A stretch of 50,970 nt of DNA from Pedobacter sp. UBA4863 (GCF_002399615.1 NZ_DHDZ01000057.1:1-50970); one strand, 5' to 3'; shown: positions 36,070-44,860, counted from the first letter of the stretch. Notes: generated by a model from the sequence alone, not told the origin. Translations and numbers: made by a program.

Positions 36070-36073
36070 CACC

Positions 36074-37219
36074 ATGCAGTTTAAAGATATTATTGGGCAG
36101 GAAACCATAAAGCAGCATCTGGTACAAACCGTGGCCGAAAATAGGGTAAGTCATGCCCAATTGTTTCTTTCGCCCGCCGGAAGTGGCGCCTTGCCTTTGG
36201 CTATTGCTTATGCCCAATACATTAACTGCCAACAAAAAACAGCTCAAGATAGTTGTGGCCAATGCGCTTCTTGTCGCAAATACGAACGTTTAATACATCC
36301 CGATTTACATTTCTCTTACCCATTCTTTGCATCAAAAGATATAAAGATAGCTACCGATGTATTGGAAGAATGGCGTAGCATGGTATCAGAAAATCCTTAT
36401 TTTGATTTGGATATCTGGCGTTCTAAATTAAGTGCCGACAATAAACAAGCAAACATTAACATTGCCGAAGCGCATGACATCATTAAAAAATTAAGTTACA
36501 AAGCTTTCGAGGCCGATACCAAGGTGCTGATTATGTGGCTGCCCGAGTATTTAGACAGAGAAGGAAACGCCCTGCTTAAAATTATAGAAGAACCGCCGGC
36601 AAATACACTTTTCATCTTAGTGGCGCAAAATCAAGAACAAATATTAACCACTATTTTGTCGCGGACACAAATTGTTAAAATTCCCAAATTGGCAGATGAA
36701 GTAGTAAAGCAGTATTTGATCGTTAAAGCCAATTTATCCGAACATCAGGCAGAAGAATACAGTTTTTTGGCCGATGGCAATTTGATAGAAGCCAATGCAT
36801 TATTGGCCGACGAGGTAAACAACAACGCAGGTTATTTTGCCGAGTGGCTGCGCATGGCTTATGGCAATCGCGTACCAGATATGATGGCTTTTACCGAAAC
36901 CGCTGCCAGCTGGGGCAGAGAAAATCAAAAAAACTTTATCAAATACGGCATTAATTTTTTAAGAGAGTGCGGCTTAATCCTTAGCAGTGCCGAAAGCTTG
37001 GTGAAACTGCCGCCACAGCATTTTGAAGTCGCAAAAAAACTGTCGGGCGTATTAAATATGGCCATGGTAGAGGCTTTAATTAACGAGTTAGAAAAGGCAC
37101 ATTATCATATCGAACGTAATGCGAATCCGAAAATTCTGTTTTTAGATGTATCTTTACAACTGGTAAAAATAATAAAGTTTAAAACGCTCCCGAAAGGGAC
37201 TCAATATATATACACGTAA
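36074..37219 (+). CDS. holB: DNA polymerase III delta-prime subunit
   Basis: A clamp-loader subunit of 381 aa. The AAA+ opening MQFKDIIGQETIKQHL and RVSHAQLFLSPAGSG are typical; the P-loop position reads SPAGSGAL and lacks the lysine, as expected for delta-prime, which does not hydrolyse ATP. A zinc-binding cluster CGQCASCRKY (near 62-71) follows Cys53, and EGNALLKIIEEPPANTLFILV (near 162-182) carries the sensor region. It assembles with DnaX and delta to load the sliding clamp. RicT begins 2 bases after its stop, forming the holB-ricT-gldH cluster seen in related genomes. Confidence 0.92.
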   Translation: MQFKDIIGQETIKQHLVQTVAENRVSHAQLFLSPAGSGALPLAIAYAQYINCQQKTAQDSCGQCASCRKYERLIHPDLHFSYPFFASKDIKIATDVLEEWRSMVSENPYFDLDIWRSKLSADNKQANINIAEAHDIIKKLSYKAFEADTKVLIMWLPEYLDREGNALLKIIEEPPANTLFILVAQNQEQILTTILSRTQIVKIPKLADEVVKQYLIVKANLSEHQAEEYSFLADGNLIEANALLADEVNNNAGYFAEWLRMAYGNRVPDMMAFTETAASWGRENQKNFIKYGINFLRECGLILSSAESLVKLPPQHFEVAKKLSGVLNMAMVEALINELEKAHYHIERNANPKILFLDVSLQLVKIIKFKTLPKGTQYIYT

Positions 37220-37221
37220 TT

Positions 37222-38784
37222 ATGGGATGTGGAAGTTGCTCTACAGGAGGCGGTTGTGCCCCTGCTGGCTGCAAAAGTAATGGCGCTTGCCTTACTGGAG
37301 GTTGTCAGAAAATGGAAGTACACGATTGGCTGTCTAATTTAGATATGCCATCAAATTATAGATCTTTTCCAATAATAGAAGTTAAATTTAAAGGCTCAAG
37401 AAAAGAGTTCTTTGTAAATAGCGATGACATTTACTTGGAGATTGGCGAACTTATTGCCGTTGAAGGTGCTACTGGGGGTTATGATATTGGCCACGTTTCG
37501 CTCACTGGCGAACTGGTGCGTACACAACTTAAGCGTAGAAAAACACCTATCGATCAAGTTACCCGCAAGGTTTACAGAAAAGCTACCGAAGCCGATGTAG
37601 AAAAATGGAAAATTGCCAAAGGCTTAGAATGGGAAACCATGCATAAGGCCCGTACGCTGGCCTTAGATTTAAAGCTTTCCATGAAAATTAGCGACGTAGA
37701 TTACCAGGGCGATAGAACAAAAGCTACATTTTTTTATACGGCAGAGGGCAGGGTAGATTTTAGGGAATTGATTAAGAAAATGGCCGAATCTTTTCGTATC
37801 CGTATCGAAATGCGCCAAATTGGGATGCGCCAAGAAGCTGGTCGTTTGGGTGGTATTGGCTCTTGTGGCCGCGAATTGTGTTGTTCTACTTGGCTAACTA
37901 ACTTTAAAACGGTTTCTACGGCTGCCGCTCGCTACCAAAACTTATCATTAAATACCCTAAAATTGGCGGGGCAATGCGGTAAGCTTAAATGCTGCCTAAA
38001 CTACGAGTTAGATACCTATCTGGATGCTTTAAAGGATATTCCAGACCGTATTGATGCCTTGCAAACCGAGATCGGTGTTGCTCGTCATCAAAAAACAGAC
38101 ATCTTTAAAAAACTGATGTGGTTCAGTTATGCTAATCAGGAAGATTGGATTCCGTTAAAAGTTGACCGTGTAAAAGAGATCATGGCAATGAATAAACGTG
38201 GCGAAAAACCAAGCAACTTGAAAGATGAAGCTGTTGAATTGAAAACTAGTACTGTGGTTGAGAAGGTTCACGATTACGAGAATGTGGTTGGTCAGGATAG
38301 CTTAACGCGTTTAGACGATAAAAATCGCAATAGAAATAATCGTAACCGTAATAACAATAGGAACGATAGAGAGCGTGATAGAGACCGGGATAGAAATAGA
38401 CCTCAATCTAATCAGGGTACCGATAAAGAGAATGGCGGTAATAGAAATGGACAAGCTGGCTCGAAAAATAGAGACAAACAGCAAAACCAGAATAAGCCGC
38501 AACAGCAGAAATCTCAAGATAGACCTCAACAAGAGCAAAATCAGAGAAATCAACCTAAGCAAGAAAATAGACCGCAACAAAACCAACGACTACAACAAAA
38601 ACCTGTAGAAGCTAAGGCGAAAGAGAACAATCAACCTGCGCCGAAGGGAGAGGCTCCTCAAGCTCAAGGCGAGGGGGGAAATCCAGAGCAAAGGCGTAAC
38701 AACAGGAATAGAAATAAAAACCGCAATAGGAATAGGCAACAAGGAGAAAAAAATAAAGACCAAGGACCAAAGCCAAATGAATAA
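37222..38784 (+). CDS. ricT: RicT/PSP1 family protein with cysteine-rich head and Asn/Arg/Gln-rich tail
   Basis: A cytoplasmic protein of 520 aa. The head has six Cys in 28 residues (3, 6, 12, 17, 23, 28). The PSP1 core (about 50-300) has the conserved GSCGRELCCSTWL (near 213-225) and GQCGKLKCCLNYE (near 251-263). From about residue 363 to the end it is disordered and made mostly of Asn, Arg, Gln, Asp and Lys. In Bacillus, RicT (YaaT) works with RicA and RicF, binds iron-sulfur clusters and governs RNase Y-dependent RNA processing; whether this holds in Bacteroidota is unknown. The basic low-complexity tail suggests RNA contact or condensate formation. Very high confidence in family, low in mechanism. 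Confidence 0.9.
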   Translation: MGCGSCSTGGGCAPAGCKSNGACLTGGCQKMEVHDWLSNLDMPSNYRSFPIIEVKFKGSRKEFFVNSDDIYLEIGELIAVEGATGGYDIGHVSLTGELVRTQLKRRKTPIDQVTRKVYRKATEADVEKWKIAKGLEWETMHKARTLALDLKLSMKISDVDYQGDRTKATFFYTAEGRVDFRELIKKMAESFRIRIEMRQIGMRQEAGRLGGIGSCGRELCCSTWLTNFKTVSTAAARYQNLSLNTLKLAGQCGKLKCCLNYELDTYLDALKDIPDRIDALQTEIGVARHQKTDIFKKLMWFSYANQEDWIPLKVDRVKEIMAMNKRGEKPSNLKDEAVELKTSTVVEKVHDYENVVGQDSLTRLDDKNRNRNNRNRNNNRNDRERDRDRDRNRPQSNQGTDKENGGNRNGQAGSKNRDKQQNQNKPQQQKSQDRPQQEQNQRNQPKQENRPQQNQRLQQKPVEAKAKENNQPAPKGEAPQAQGEGGNPEQRRNNRNRNKNRNRNRQQGEKNKDQGPKPNE

Positions 38785-38789
38785 GAAGC

Positions 38790-38824
38790 AAGGAACAAGG
38801 AACAAGGAGCAAGGAGCAAGGAGC
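38790..38824 (+). repeat. Heptanucleotide tandem repeat AAGGARC, five copies
   Basis: Two copies of AAGGAAC are followed by three of AAGGAGC, with a partial copy (AAGAAGC) ahead. The array begins 6 bases past the ricT stop and lies inside the longest possible gldH frame. The unit is 7 bp, so a change in copy number would shift that frame. Confidence 0.9.
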
Positions 38825-38857
38825 AAAAAAAGCAAAGCTTTACAAGTTAGAAGGGCT

Positions 38858-39370
38858 ATGCAGCATGCTTGTCCCCCTTTGGAGCGGGTAGGGGGAGGAT
38901 TTTTAACTAGCCTCTTCTCTAAATTGCAAGTTGTTACCTTTTTCTGCCTTCTATTCACTTTCTCTTCCTGCAATTTCAATACCGTAGTAGATACCAACCA
39001 AAGCATAGAAGATAACCAATGGTTATACGCTAATGTTGCAAAAGCTGAGTTCGAAATTAAAGATGTAACCAAGCCTTATCAGGTTAATTTTAAGTTGCGT
39101 ATCAACACAGAATACAGGTATTCAAATCTGTTTGTATTGGCAACTTTGAAGGATGCAAAGACTAGAAAAAAAACTCGCTATCAGTTCAAATTAGCCAAAG
39201 AAGATGGCACTTGGTTAGGTAAGGGTTCGGGTGATTTATATACTTATTCGTTTCCGCTACTTAAAAATCATCGCTTTGCCGACACAGGAAAGTATCATAT
39301 TGAGATTGAACAAAATATGAGAGATAATCCGCTGTTAGGTATAAGTGATGTTGGTATTGAGGTGAAATGA
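38858..39370 (+). CDS. gldH: Gliding motility lipoprotein GldH
   Basis: A lipoprotein of 170 aa from this start, with hydrophobic segment VVTFFCLLFTF and lipobox FSSC. The mature part matches GldH: DNQWLYANVAKAEFEI, NFKLRINTEYRYSNLFVL and SFPLLKNHRFADTGKYHIEIEQ. GldH is needed for gliding in Flavobacterium and associates with the type IX secretion/gliding machinery; it also occurs in non-gliding relatives. The frame is open from an ATG at 38777, overlapping the ricT stop, but the first 27 codons are a heptanucleotide repeat plus filler. Even from 38858 the stretch CPPLERVGGGF is encoded by a palindromic repeat, so the real start may be a later non-ATG codon just before the signal segment. Confidence 0.85.
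   Translation: MQHACPPLERVGGGFLTSLFSKLQVVTFFCLLFTFSSCNFNTVVDTNQSIEDNQWLYANVAKAEFEIKDVTKPYQVNFKLRINTEYRYSNLFVLATLKDAKTRKKTRYQFKLAKEDGTWLGKGSGDLYTYSFPLLKNHRFADTGKYHIEIEQNMRDNPLLGISDVGIEVK
38872..38896 (+). repeat. Palindromic repeat of the TCCCCCT...AGGGGGA type
   Basis: TCCCCCT (38872-38878) pairs with AGGGGGA (38890-38896) around an 11-base loop. Similar C-run/G-run hairpins are scattered between genes in many Bacteroidota genomes. This one lies in the 5' part of the gldH frame. Confidence 0.6.
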
Positions 39371-39524
39371 TTTACGAAAAACGATTTTAGACCTGATACA
39401 TCACCGCATCATTAAAAATTCGGTGTTATTTGTGCCTTTGTGGTCAACTTACTTAGAAGTTGTAAAGTTTTAACGTTGCAATTGCCAATCGAAAACTGTA
39501 AATTGTGAATTGAAAACTGGTGAT

Positions 39525-40712
39525 ATGAGAAAAATATTGTTTGCGGCCTGTCTGCTATTGGTAACATTTTGGGTTAACGCTGCCGAAATCAAGTTTCTAG
39601 AAAACCCTACTTGGACTTCGGTACTCGAACAAGCGAAAAAAGAGAATAAAATTATTTTTTTAGACGCCTATGCCACTTGGTGTGGCCCATGCAAACAAAT
39701 GGATGCCGAAACTTATACCAATGATGCGGTAGCCAACTTCTATAATGCTAACTTCATCAATGTAAAGTACGACATGGAAAAGGGTGAAGGCACAATGTTG
39801 GCAGATCGTTATTATGTAACGGCTTATCCTAATTTGGTTTTTATCAACCCAGAAGGTGTTATGCTGCATAAAGGAGTGGGGTTTTTGCCCGCTGATGAAT
39901 TTTTGGCCTTGGCTAAAGCAGCTAAAAATCCTGAAACACAATATTATACTTTAAAAAAGAATGCCTTAAAGTTAAGTAATGCGCAATTTTTAAAGTTTGC
40001 AAAACAGGCAGTAGCCCTACAAGACGAAGATTTTGGTTACCTAAGTAAAGATTTCTTGACTGCAAAAGCAGATATTTTAGGCGATTCTGATTTGATTGAT
40101 TTGATCATGAATTATGCCTTTGTATTGCCTAAAGAAAAGGATCTTAACTATTTCTCTACCAATAAAAGCAAAATATTAAGAGAGGGCAAATACACCCAAG
40201 ATGATTTTGAAGAACGCTTAGTAAGCCTGGCCATTCAGTTTGCACTTTCTGAAGAGGTACAGGTAACCGAAGAGATAGACTTTGAAGCCGTAAAAAAGAT
40301 TTTAGATAAATACGTGCCAGAGCGCTCATTTTTTGTTTACAACTACTTTAAGACCCAATATTTCTTAGAGAACAAAGAAATGGAGCCCGCTTTGGCTGCA
40401 TTTAACGAGATTGTGAGCAACCCTGCTAAGGTGGGTTACCAACAGCTGTGCAACGCAATGATGGGCTTTGGCCCCACCTTATACGAAGAGGGCAAGTTAG
40501 ATAGCTATTTAGAAAAATTTGAAGCAGTAGCTGTACCTGCCAAAGAAGCTAGTTTAACGTATCTAAAAGAGTTTGTAAAAGCAATTATCTACATCAAAAC
40601 CAAACAGACCGATAAGTTTAAAACCGCCGCTAATGCGATGCTTGCAAATGCAACTACGCCAGAAGATGTAAAGAAAGACTTAAAACTTGCTTTGCAAAAT
40701 ATGGAGAATTAA
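39525..40712 (+). CDS. Exported thioredoxin-fold protein
   Basis: A protein of 395 aa with a signal peptide (MRKILFAACLLLVTFWVNA, cleavage before AEI). Residues about 25-140 are a thioredoxin domain with the redox motif WCGPC (Cys53 and Cys56), the cis-Pro region TAYPNLVFINPEG and GFLPADEFLAL. The remaining 250 residues are helical with no recognised domain. It is probably a periplasmic thiol-disulfide oxidoreductase or reductase partner. The ATG at 39525 directly precedes the signal peptide; an ATG five codons upstream is possible but adds a poor N-terminus. It stands 154 bases after gldH and converges on murF. Confidence 0.88.
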   Translation: MRKILFAACLLLVTFWVNAAEIKFLENPTWTSVLEQAKKENKIIFLDAYATWCGPCKQMDAETYTNDAVANFYNANFINVKYDMEKGEGTMLADRYYVTAYPNLVFINPEGVMLHKGVGFLPADEFLALAKAAKNPETQYYTLKKNALKLSNAQFLKFAKQAVALQDEDFGYLSKDFLTAKADILGDSDLIDLIMNYAFVLPKEKDLNYFSTNKSKILREGKYTQDDFEERLVSLAIQFALSEEVQVTEEIDFEAVKKILDKYVPERSFFVYNYFKTQYFLENKEMEPALAAFNEIVSNPAKVGYQQLCNAMMGFGPTLYEEGKLDSYLEKFEAVAVPAKEASLTYLKEFVKAIIYIKTKQTDKFKTAANAMLANATTPEDVKKDLKLALQNMEN

Positions 40713-40751
40713 ATTAATTGTTTATTGACAATCCTATTTTCTTTTCTCTCC

Positions 40752-40768
40752 TTTTTAGGGGAGAGATT
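40752..40768. terminator. Weak hairpin between the convergent thioredoxin-like and murF genes
   Basis: CTCTCC and GGAGAG pair around a short T-rich loop. The stem is 6 bp and lies between two convergent stop codons (40712 and 40786). It resembles the scattered C/G-run repeats of this phylum as much as a true terminator. Confidence 0.35.
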
Positions 40769-40785
40769 CTGGCGGCAGAGAAGGG

Positions 40786-42087
40786 TTATAGTAACGGCAA
40801 CAACTGCTCTAATGCCATCCCTCTACTGCCTTTTAATAAAATAAGCGATTCTCGCCAGTTTTGCGCTTGAATAAACGCTGCGGCTTCGGCTGGTGTAGCA
40901 AAGAAATTTGCTTTAAAACCGCCTTTAGCATTGTAAAAATGATGCCCCACAAAAATTAGTGTTCCAATCTCATTTTTAAGCGCTAGTTTAATAATGTGAT
41001 GATGCTGAATTGCCGACTCTTCGCCTAGCTCAAACATATCGCCCAAAATGGCGATTTTGTTAGTGGAAGTAAGGCTGTTTAAATTGGTAATTGCTGCTGC
41101 CATACTGCTTGGGTTGGCATTGTAAAAATCGCAAATCACAGTGTTTTTCTCAGTTTTGGTTAACTGCGAACGGTTGTTGGTAGGAAAATACTCTGCCAGC
41201 CCCTTGTTAATTTCTGTTGCGCTTAATCTAAAAAAGCAACCAATACTAATGGCCGCTAAAATGTTTTCAAAATTATAAGTTCCGGTTAAATTGGCTTTGG
41301 CTTCGTAGCTTTTATCATCAAAACTCCACTCAAACTCAATTAAGGGGTCGCTATGTTTTAATACCCCATGCACTGTACCTTCTTCTGCAATATTATAGCG
41401 CACAACGTTTTTAACTTTGGCATTGCCCACCATTTCAGTTAAATCTTTGTTGGCGGCGTTTACAAAAGCATAACCATTGTTCTCGCTGAGGTAGGCATAA
41501 AGTTCTGCTTTGCCTTTCTTAACGCCTTCGAAGCCGCCAAAACCCTCCAAATGCGCCATGCCTACATTGCTAATGAGGCCATGCGTTGGCTGTGCAATGG
41601 TACATAAAAACGCAATTTCTTTTTGGTGGTTAGCGCCCATTTCAATTACCGCTACTTCCATCTCTTTAGTAATGCTTAAAATAGAAAGAGGCACGCCAAT
41701 ATGGTTGTTAAGGTTCCCTTTGGTTGCAAAAACCTTAAAATGCTCTGCTAGTACAGCCCTTATCAACTCTTTGGTGGTGGTTTTTCCGTTACTGCCAGTT
41801 AAGCCAATTATTGGGATGTTTAATTGTTTTCGGTGGTGTTTTGCAAGTTCCTGTAGGCTGCGTAAAACATCATCTACCAGTATAAAACCATCGCCTTTGG
41901 CATAAGCTGCATTATCAATTACAGCATAAGTGGCGCCGGCTGCAATTGCTTTGGCTGCAAACTGGTTGGCATCGAAATTTTCTCCTTTTAGGGCAAAAAA
42001 CAAACAGCCTTCGGTAATAGAACGGGTATCTGTGCAAATAACAGGGTGTTTTAAGTAGTGCTGGTAAAGTTCTTCGATGTTAGCCAT
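40786..42087 (-). CDS. murF: UDP-N-acetylmuramoyl-tripeptide--D-alanyl-D-alanine ligase
   Basis: A Mur ligase of 433 aa that adds D-Ala-D-Ala to the UDP-MurNAc tripeptide in the cytoplasm, the last soluble step of peptidoglycan precursor synthesis. N-terminal domain DTRSITEGCLFFALKGENFD (residues 20-39), P-loop GLTGSNGKTTT (95-105), central EMGANHQKEI and NVGMAHLEGFGG, and C-terminal FYNANPSSMAAAI with ILGDMFELGEES identify MurF. It is single here, not within a dcw cluster. The sequence TTTGG-CACC lies directly before its ATG, as in holB, suggesting a very short or absent leader. Confidence 0.95.
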   Translation of the reverse strand: MANIEELYQHYLKHPVICTDTRSITEGCLFFALKGENFDANQFAAKAIAAGATYAVIDNAAYAKGDGFILVDDVLRSLQELAKHHRKQLNIPIIGLTGSNGKTTTKELIRAVLAEHFKVFATKGNLNNHIGVPLSILSITKEMEVAVIEMGANHQKEIAFLCTIAQPTHGLISNVGMAHLEGFGGFEGVKKGKAELYAYLSENNGYAFVNAANKDLTEMVGNAKVKNVVRYNIAEEGTVHGVLKHSDPLIEFEWSFDDKSYEAKANLTGTYNFENILAAISIGCFFRLSATEINKGLAEYFPTNNRSQLTKTEKNTVICDFYNANPSSMAAAITNLNSLTSTNKIAILGDMFELGEESAIQHHHIIKLALKNEIGTLIFVGHHFYNAKGGFKANFFATPAEAAAFIQAQNWRESLILLKGSRGMALEQLLPLL

Positions 42088-42091
42088 GGTG

Positions 42092-42102
42092 CCAAATGAT
42101 AT
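42092..42102 (-). promoter_or_regulatory. Putative -7 element abutting the murF start codon
   Basis: On the minus strand TATCATTTGG is followed by CACC and ATG. TA and TTTG are three bases apart instead of two. A TTTG lies about 21 bases upstream. If real, the transcript begins at the ATG or one or two bases before it. Confidence 0.35.
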
Positions 42103-42168
42103 AATAATGTGTTGTAAAATTACAAATGCTTCATCGAAATCAAATATTCTTTTAGTATTATTGAGTAT

Positions 42169-42240
42169 TAGCCACAGATGTACAGATAATTATTTATTAA
42201 TCGAGCTAACTTGATGATGTATTTGTGTAGCTGTGGCTTA
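42169..42240. repeat. Imperfect inverted repeat between murF and the M14 peptidase gene
   Basis: TAGCCACAGATGTACAGA at the left (from 42169) matches the reverse complement of TTTGTGTAGCTGTGGCTTA at the right (ending 42240) with a few mismatches. The core arms AGCCACAG/CTGTGGCT are exact. It resembles small non-coding inverted repeats found between Bacteroidota genes. Confidence 0.55.
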
Positions 42241-42254
42241 TTTTGAAAATAGAT

Positions 42255-44735
42255 ATGAGGAAAGCTTCACTTTTATTATGGCTATCACTTTTTTGTACAA
42301 GCCTGTTTGTGCAAATACAAAGGCCAGATGCCTTTTTGGGATACGAATTGGGTACGCATTTCTCTGTTCATCAGAAAGCAGTAGATTATTTTAAAGATGT
42401 AGTTGCCAAAAGCAGTAATGTAAAGCTGCAATCTTATGGCAAAACCTATGGAGGAAGGGAATTGCTGTTTGCTATCGTTTCTGATCCTTCAAATATGGAG
42501 CGATTAGAACAGATCAGAACCAACAATATAGCTATTTCTAATAACGATAAAACAGTAAAGCTTGCCAAACAGCCAGTAATTGTGTGGTTAAGTTATAATG
42601 TACACGGTAACGAAGCCAATTCTACCGAAACCGCAATGAAAGTGCTTTATACTTTAGCAGCAGCAAAAGACGAACGAGTTAAAGCATGGTTAAAAAATAC
42701 CGTTGTGATTATTGATCCCTGCTTAAACCCAGATGGGCGAGAGCGTTATGTAAACTATTTCAACAGTGTTGCTGGTACGGTTCCTAATCCCGATCCTTTA
42801 GCCAGAGAACATTTTGAGCCTTGGCCGGGTGGCAGAACAAATCATTACTATTTCGATTTAAACCGCGATTGGGCTTGGCAAACACAAATTGAAAGCGAAC
42901 AAAGGTTAAAGCAATACCATCAATGGTTGCCACAAATCCATGTCGATTTTCATGAGCAAGGCTACAATGAACCTTATTATTTTGCGCCCGCAGCAGAGCC
43001 GATACATCAAGCTGTTACCTCTTGGCAAAAAGAATTTCAAGTAATTGTAGGAAAAAACAATGCAAAGTACTTTGACGAAAATGGGTGGCAATATTTCACG
43101 AAAGAACGCTTCGATTTACTTTATCCATCTTATGGCGATACCTATCCTTTATATAATGGTGCTATTGGGATGACCTATGAGCAGGGCGGAATAAGAGCTG
43201 GCTTGGCAGTAGTTACTGCCGATGGCGATACGCTTACGCTGAAAGATCGTATAGCACACCATTTTACCACCTCAATGGCTACCTTAGAAACGGCATCGGC
43301 ACATGCCGAAAAACTATTGGTTGAATTTAGGAAGTTCTTTGAACAGAGTTTACAGCCTACCACTACCTATAAAAGTTATGTAATAAAAGCACAAAATATT
43401 TCTAGGTTAAGGAAATTGGCAGATTTGCTGTCGAAGAATAAAATCTCTTTTGCCTTTGGCGTAGAAAAAACGGACCGGACTATACATGGCTATAATTACG
43501 AAACCCAAAAAGTAGAACCTTTTAAGGTAGAACGGAACGATATGGTAATTAATATTGCCCAAAAACACGGTGTATTGGCCAATATTCTTTTTGAACCGCA
43601 CACCGCCATTACAGATTCTAATACCTATGATATTACCGCTTGGGCTTTGCCTTATGCCTACGGTTTAAATGCTTATGCGGTTAAGGAAAGCTTAAACGGA
43701 TCTTTCCCTTTTGTAGAAGAACGGCAGAAAAATTTACCCGTTATTGCCAAGCCCTATGCTTGGGTATTGCCATGGGGAGGTATAGCAGACGCTAAACTGT
43801 TAATGGCCCTGCAACAACAAAACATTAAGGTGCGCATGGCCGAACAAGGTTTTACCATAGGCGGCTTAACGTATAAACCAGGCACATTGTTGGTGTACCG
43901 AGCAGAAAACGAAAAGAAAAACCACCATTTTCAAGCTTTGATAGAAAAGTTGCTCAACGATAATATGGCGAATTTTAAAGTGTTAAGTTCGGGCTATGTA
44001 GAAAAAGGGAAAGATTTTGGCTCTTCGAGCTACAGGTTGTTAACGCCGCCAAAAGTAGCGGTATTGGCGGGTCAGGAAGTCTCTTCGCAGTCGTTGGGAG
44101 AAGTTTGGCATTTCTTTGAACAAGAACTGAACCACCCATTATCCATATTAAATGTATCTGCTGCAGCTAACTTAGATGTAAATAAGGTGAATACGCTAAT
44201 TGTTCCAGATGGTTATTATGCAGATAAACTGGCCGAACAATTAGTGCCTTGGCTTAATGCTGGCGGTAAGTTAATATTGCTAGAAGACGCCATTGCTGCA
44301 TTTGTAGGCAAGAAACCCTACCAAGTTAAACGAAAAGAAGAGCCTAAAAGCGATGTTGTAAAGGTAAATACGTTGCAATACGCCAATAGAAACCATGATG
44401 ATTTTAGTAATGCTATTCCCGGGGCTATCTATAAGGTATATCTAGACCAAACCCATCCATTAACCTACGGCATTGGTAAATACTACTATACGTTAAAAAC
44501 AGATGCCAACATCTACGAACCTTTAGCGAATAGTTTTAGCGTTGGTTTGTTAAAGCCCGATAGCTATATGGCAGGAGTGGCAGGAGGCAAAGTCAAAACT
44601 AGAATTTCTTCAGGGATGCTTTACGGCGTTCAAGAAATTGGAAAAGGCTCGGTGGTTTATATATCAACAGGTATATTATTTCGGATGTTTTGGGAAAGCG
44701 GTAAACAGATGATGGTGAATGGGGTGTTTTTTTAA
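42255..44735 (+). CDS. Secreted M14 family zinc carboxypeptidase
   Basis: A protein of 826 aa with a hydrophobic signal segment (residues 5-20). The M14 domain (about 40-345) has zinc ligands His and Glu in YNVHGNEANSTE, the substrate-binding NPDGRERYV and FDLNRDW, the third ligand in HVDFHEQGYNE and the catalytic Glu in MTYEQGG. The C-terminal half (about 360-826) includes a region like a class I glutamine amidotransferase fold (PKVAVLAGQE, NTLIVPDGYY), as in other long M14 proteins of the phylum. It probably releases C-terminal residues from peptides in the periplasm. The ATG at 42255 is preferred to an upstream TTG. The frame stays open for 32 codons beyond the stop. Confidence 0.9.
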   Translation: MRKASLLLWLSLFCTSLFVQIQRPDAFLGYELGTHFSVHQKAVDYFKDVVAKSSNVKLQSYGKTYGGRELLFAIVSDPSNMERLEQIRTNNIAISNNDKTVKLAKQPVIVWLSYNVHGNEANSTETAMKVLYTLAAAKDERVKAWLKNTVVIIDPCLNPDGRERYVNYFNSVAGTVPNPDPLAREHFEPWPGGRTNHYYFDLNRDWAWQTQIESEQRLKQYHQWLPQIHVDFHEQGYNEPYYFAPAAEPIHQAVTSWQKEFQVIVGKNNAKYFDENGWQYFTKERFDLLYPSYGDTYPLYNGAIGMTYEQGGIRAGLAVVTADGDTLTLKDRIAHHFTTSMATLETASAHAEKLLVEFRKFFEQSLQPTTTYKSYVIKAQNISRLRKLADLLSKNKISFAFGVEKTDRTIHGYNYETQKVEPFKVERNDMVINIAQKHGVLANILFEPHTAITDSNTYDITAWALPYAYGLNAYAVKESLNGSFPFVEERQKNLPVIAKPYAWVLPWGGIADAKLLMALQQQNIKVRMAEQGFTIGGLTYKPGTLLVYRAENEKKNHHFQALIEKLLNDNMANFKVLSSGYVEKGKDFGSSSYRLLTPPKVAVLAGQEVSSQSLGEVWHFFEQELNHPLSILNVSAAANLDVNKVNTLIVPDGYYADKLAEQLVPWLNAGGKLILLEDAIAAFVGKKPYQVKRKEEPKSDVVKVNTLQYANRNHDDFSNAIPGAIYKVYLDQTHPLTYGIGKYYYTLKTDANIYEPLANSFSVGLLKPDSYMAGVAGGKVKTRISSGMLYGVQEIGKGSVVYISTGILFRMFWESGKQMMVNGVFF

Positions 44736-44860
44736 CAGAAGAAAGGTCTAGGGTCAATCTATATAGAATATAATCGTGAAGAAACGTATGCTGGAGGTTA
44801 TATTATTTCTAAAAACACAGTGTTTGGGGAATAATAATTGTTAAGAAATGTTAAATAAAA

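Noticed and set aside
38311..38586. Antisense frame rich in Ile, Leu, Ser and Arg opposite the RicT tail
   Set aside because: It is the mirror of the Asn/Arg/Gln-rich codons of RicT; such low-complexity shadows are expected.
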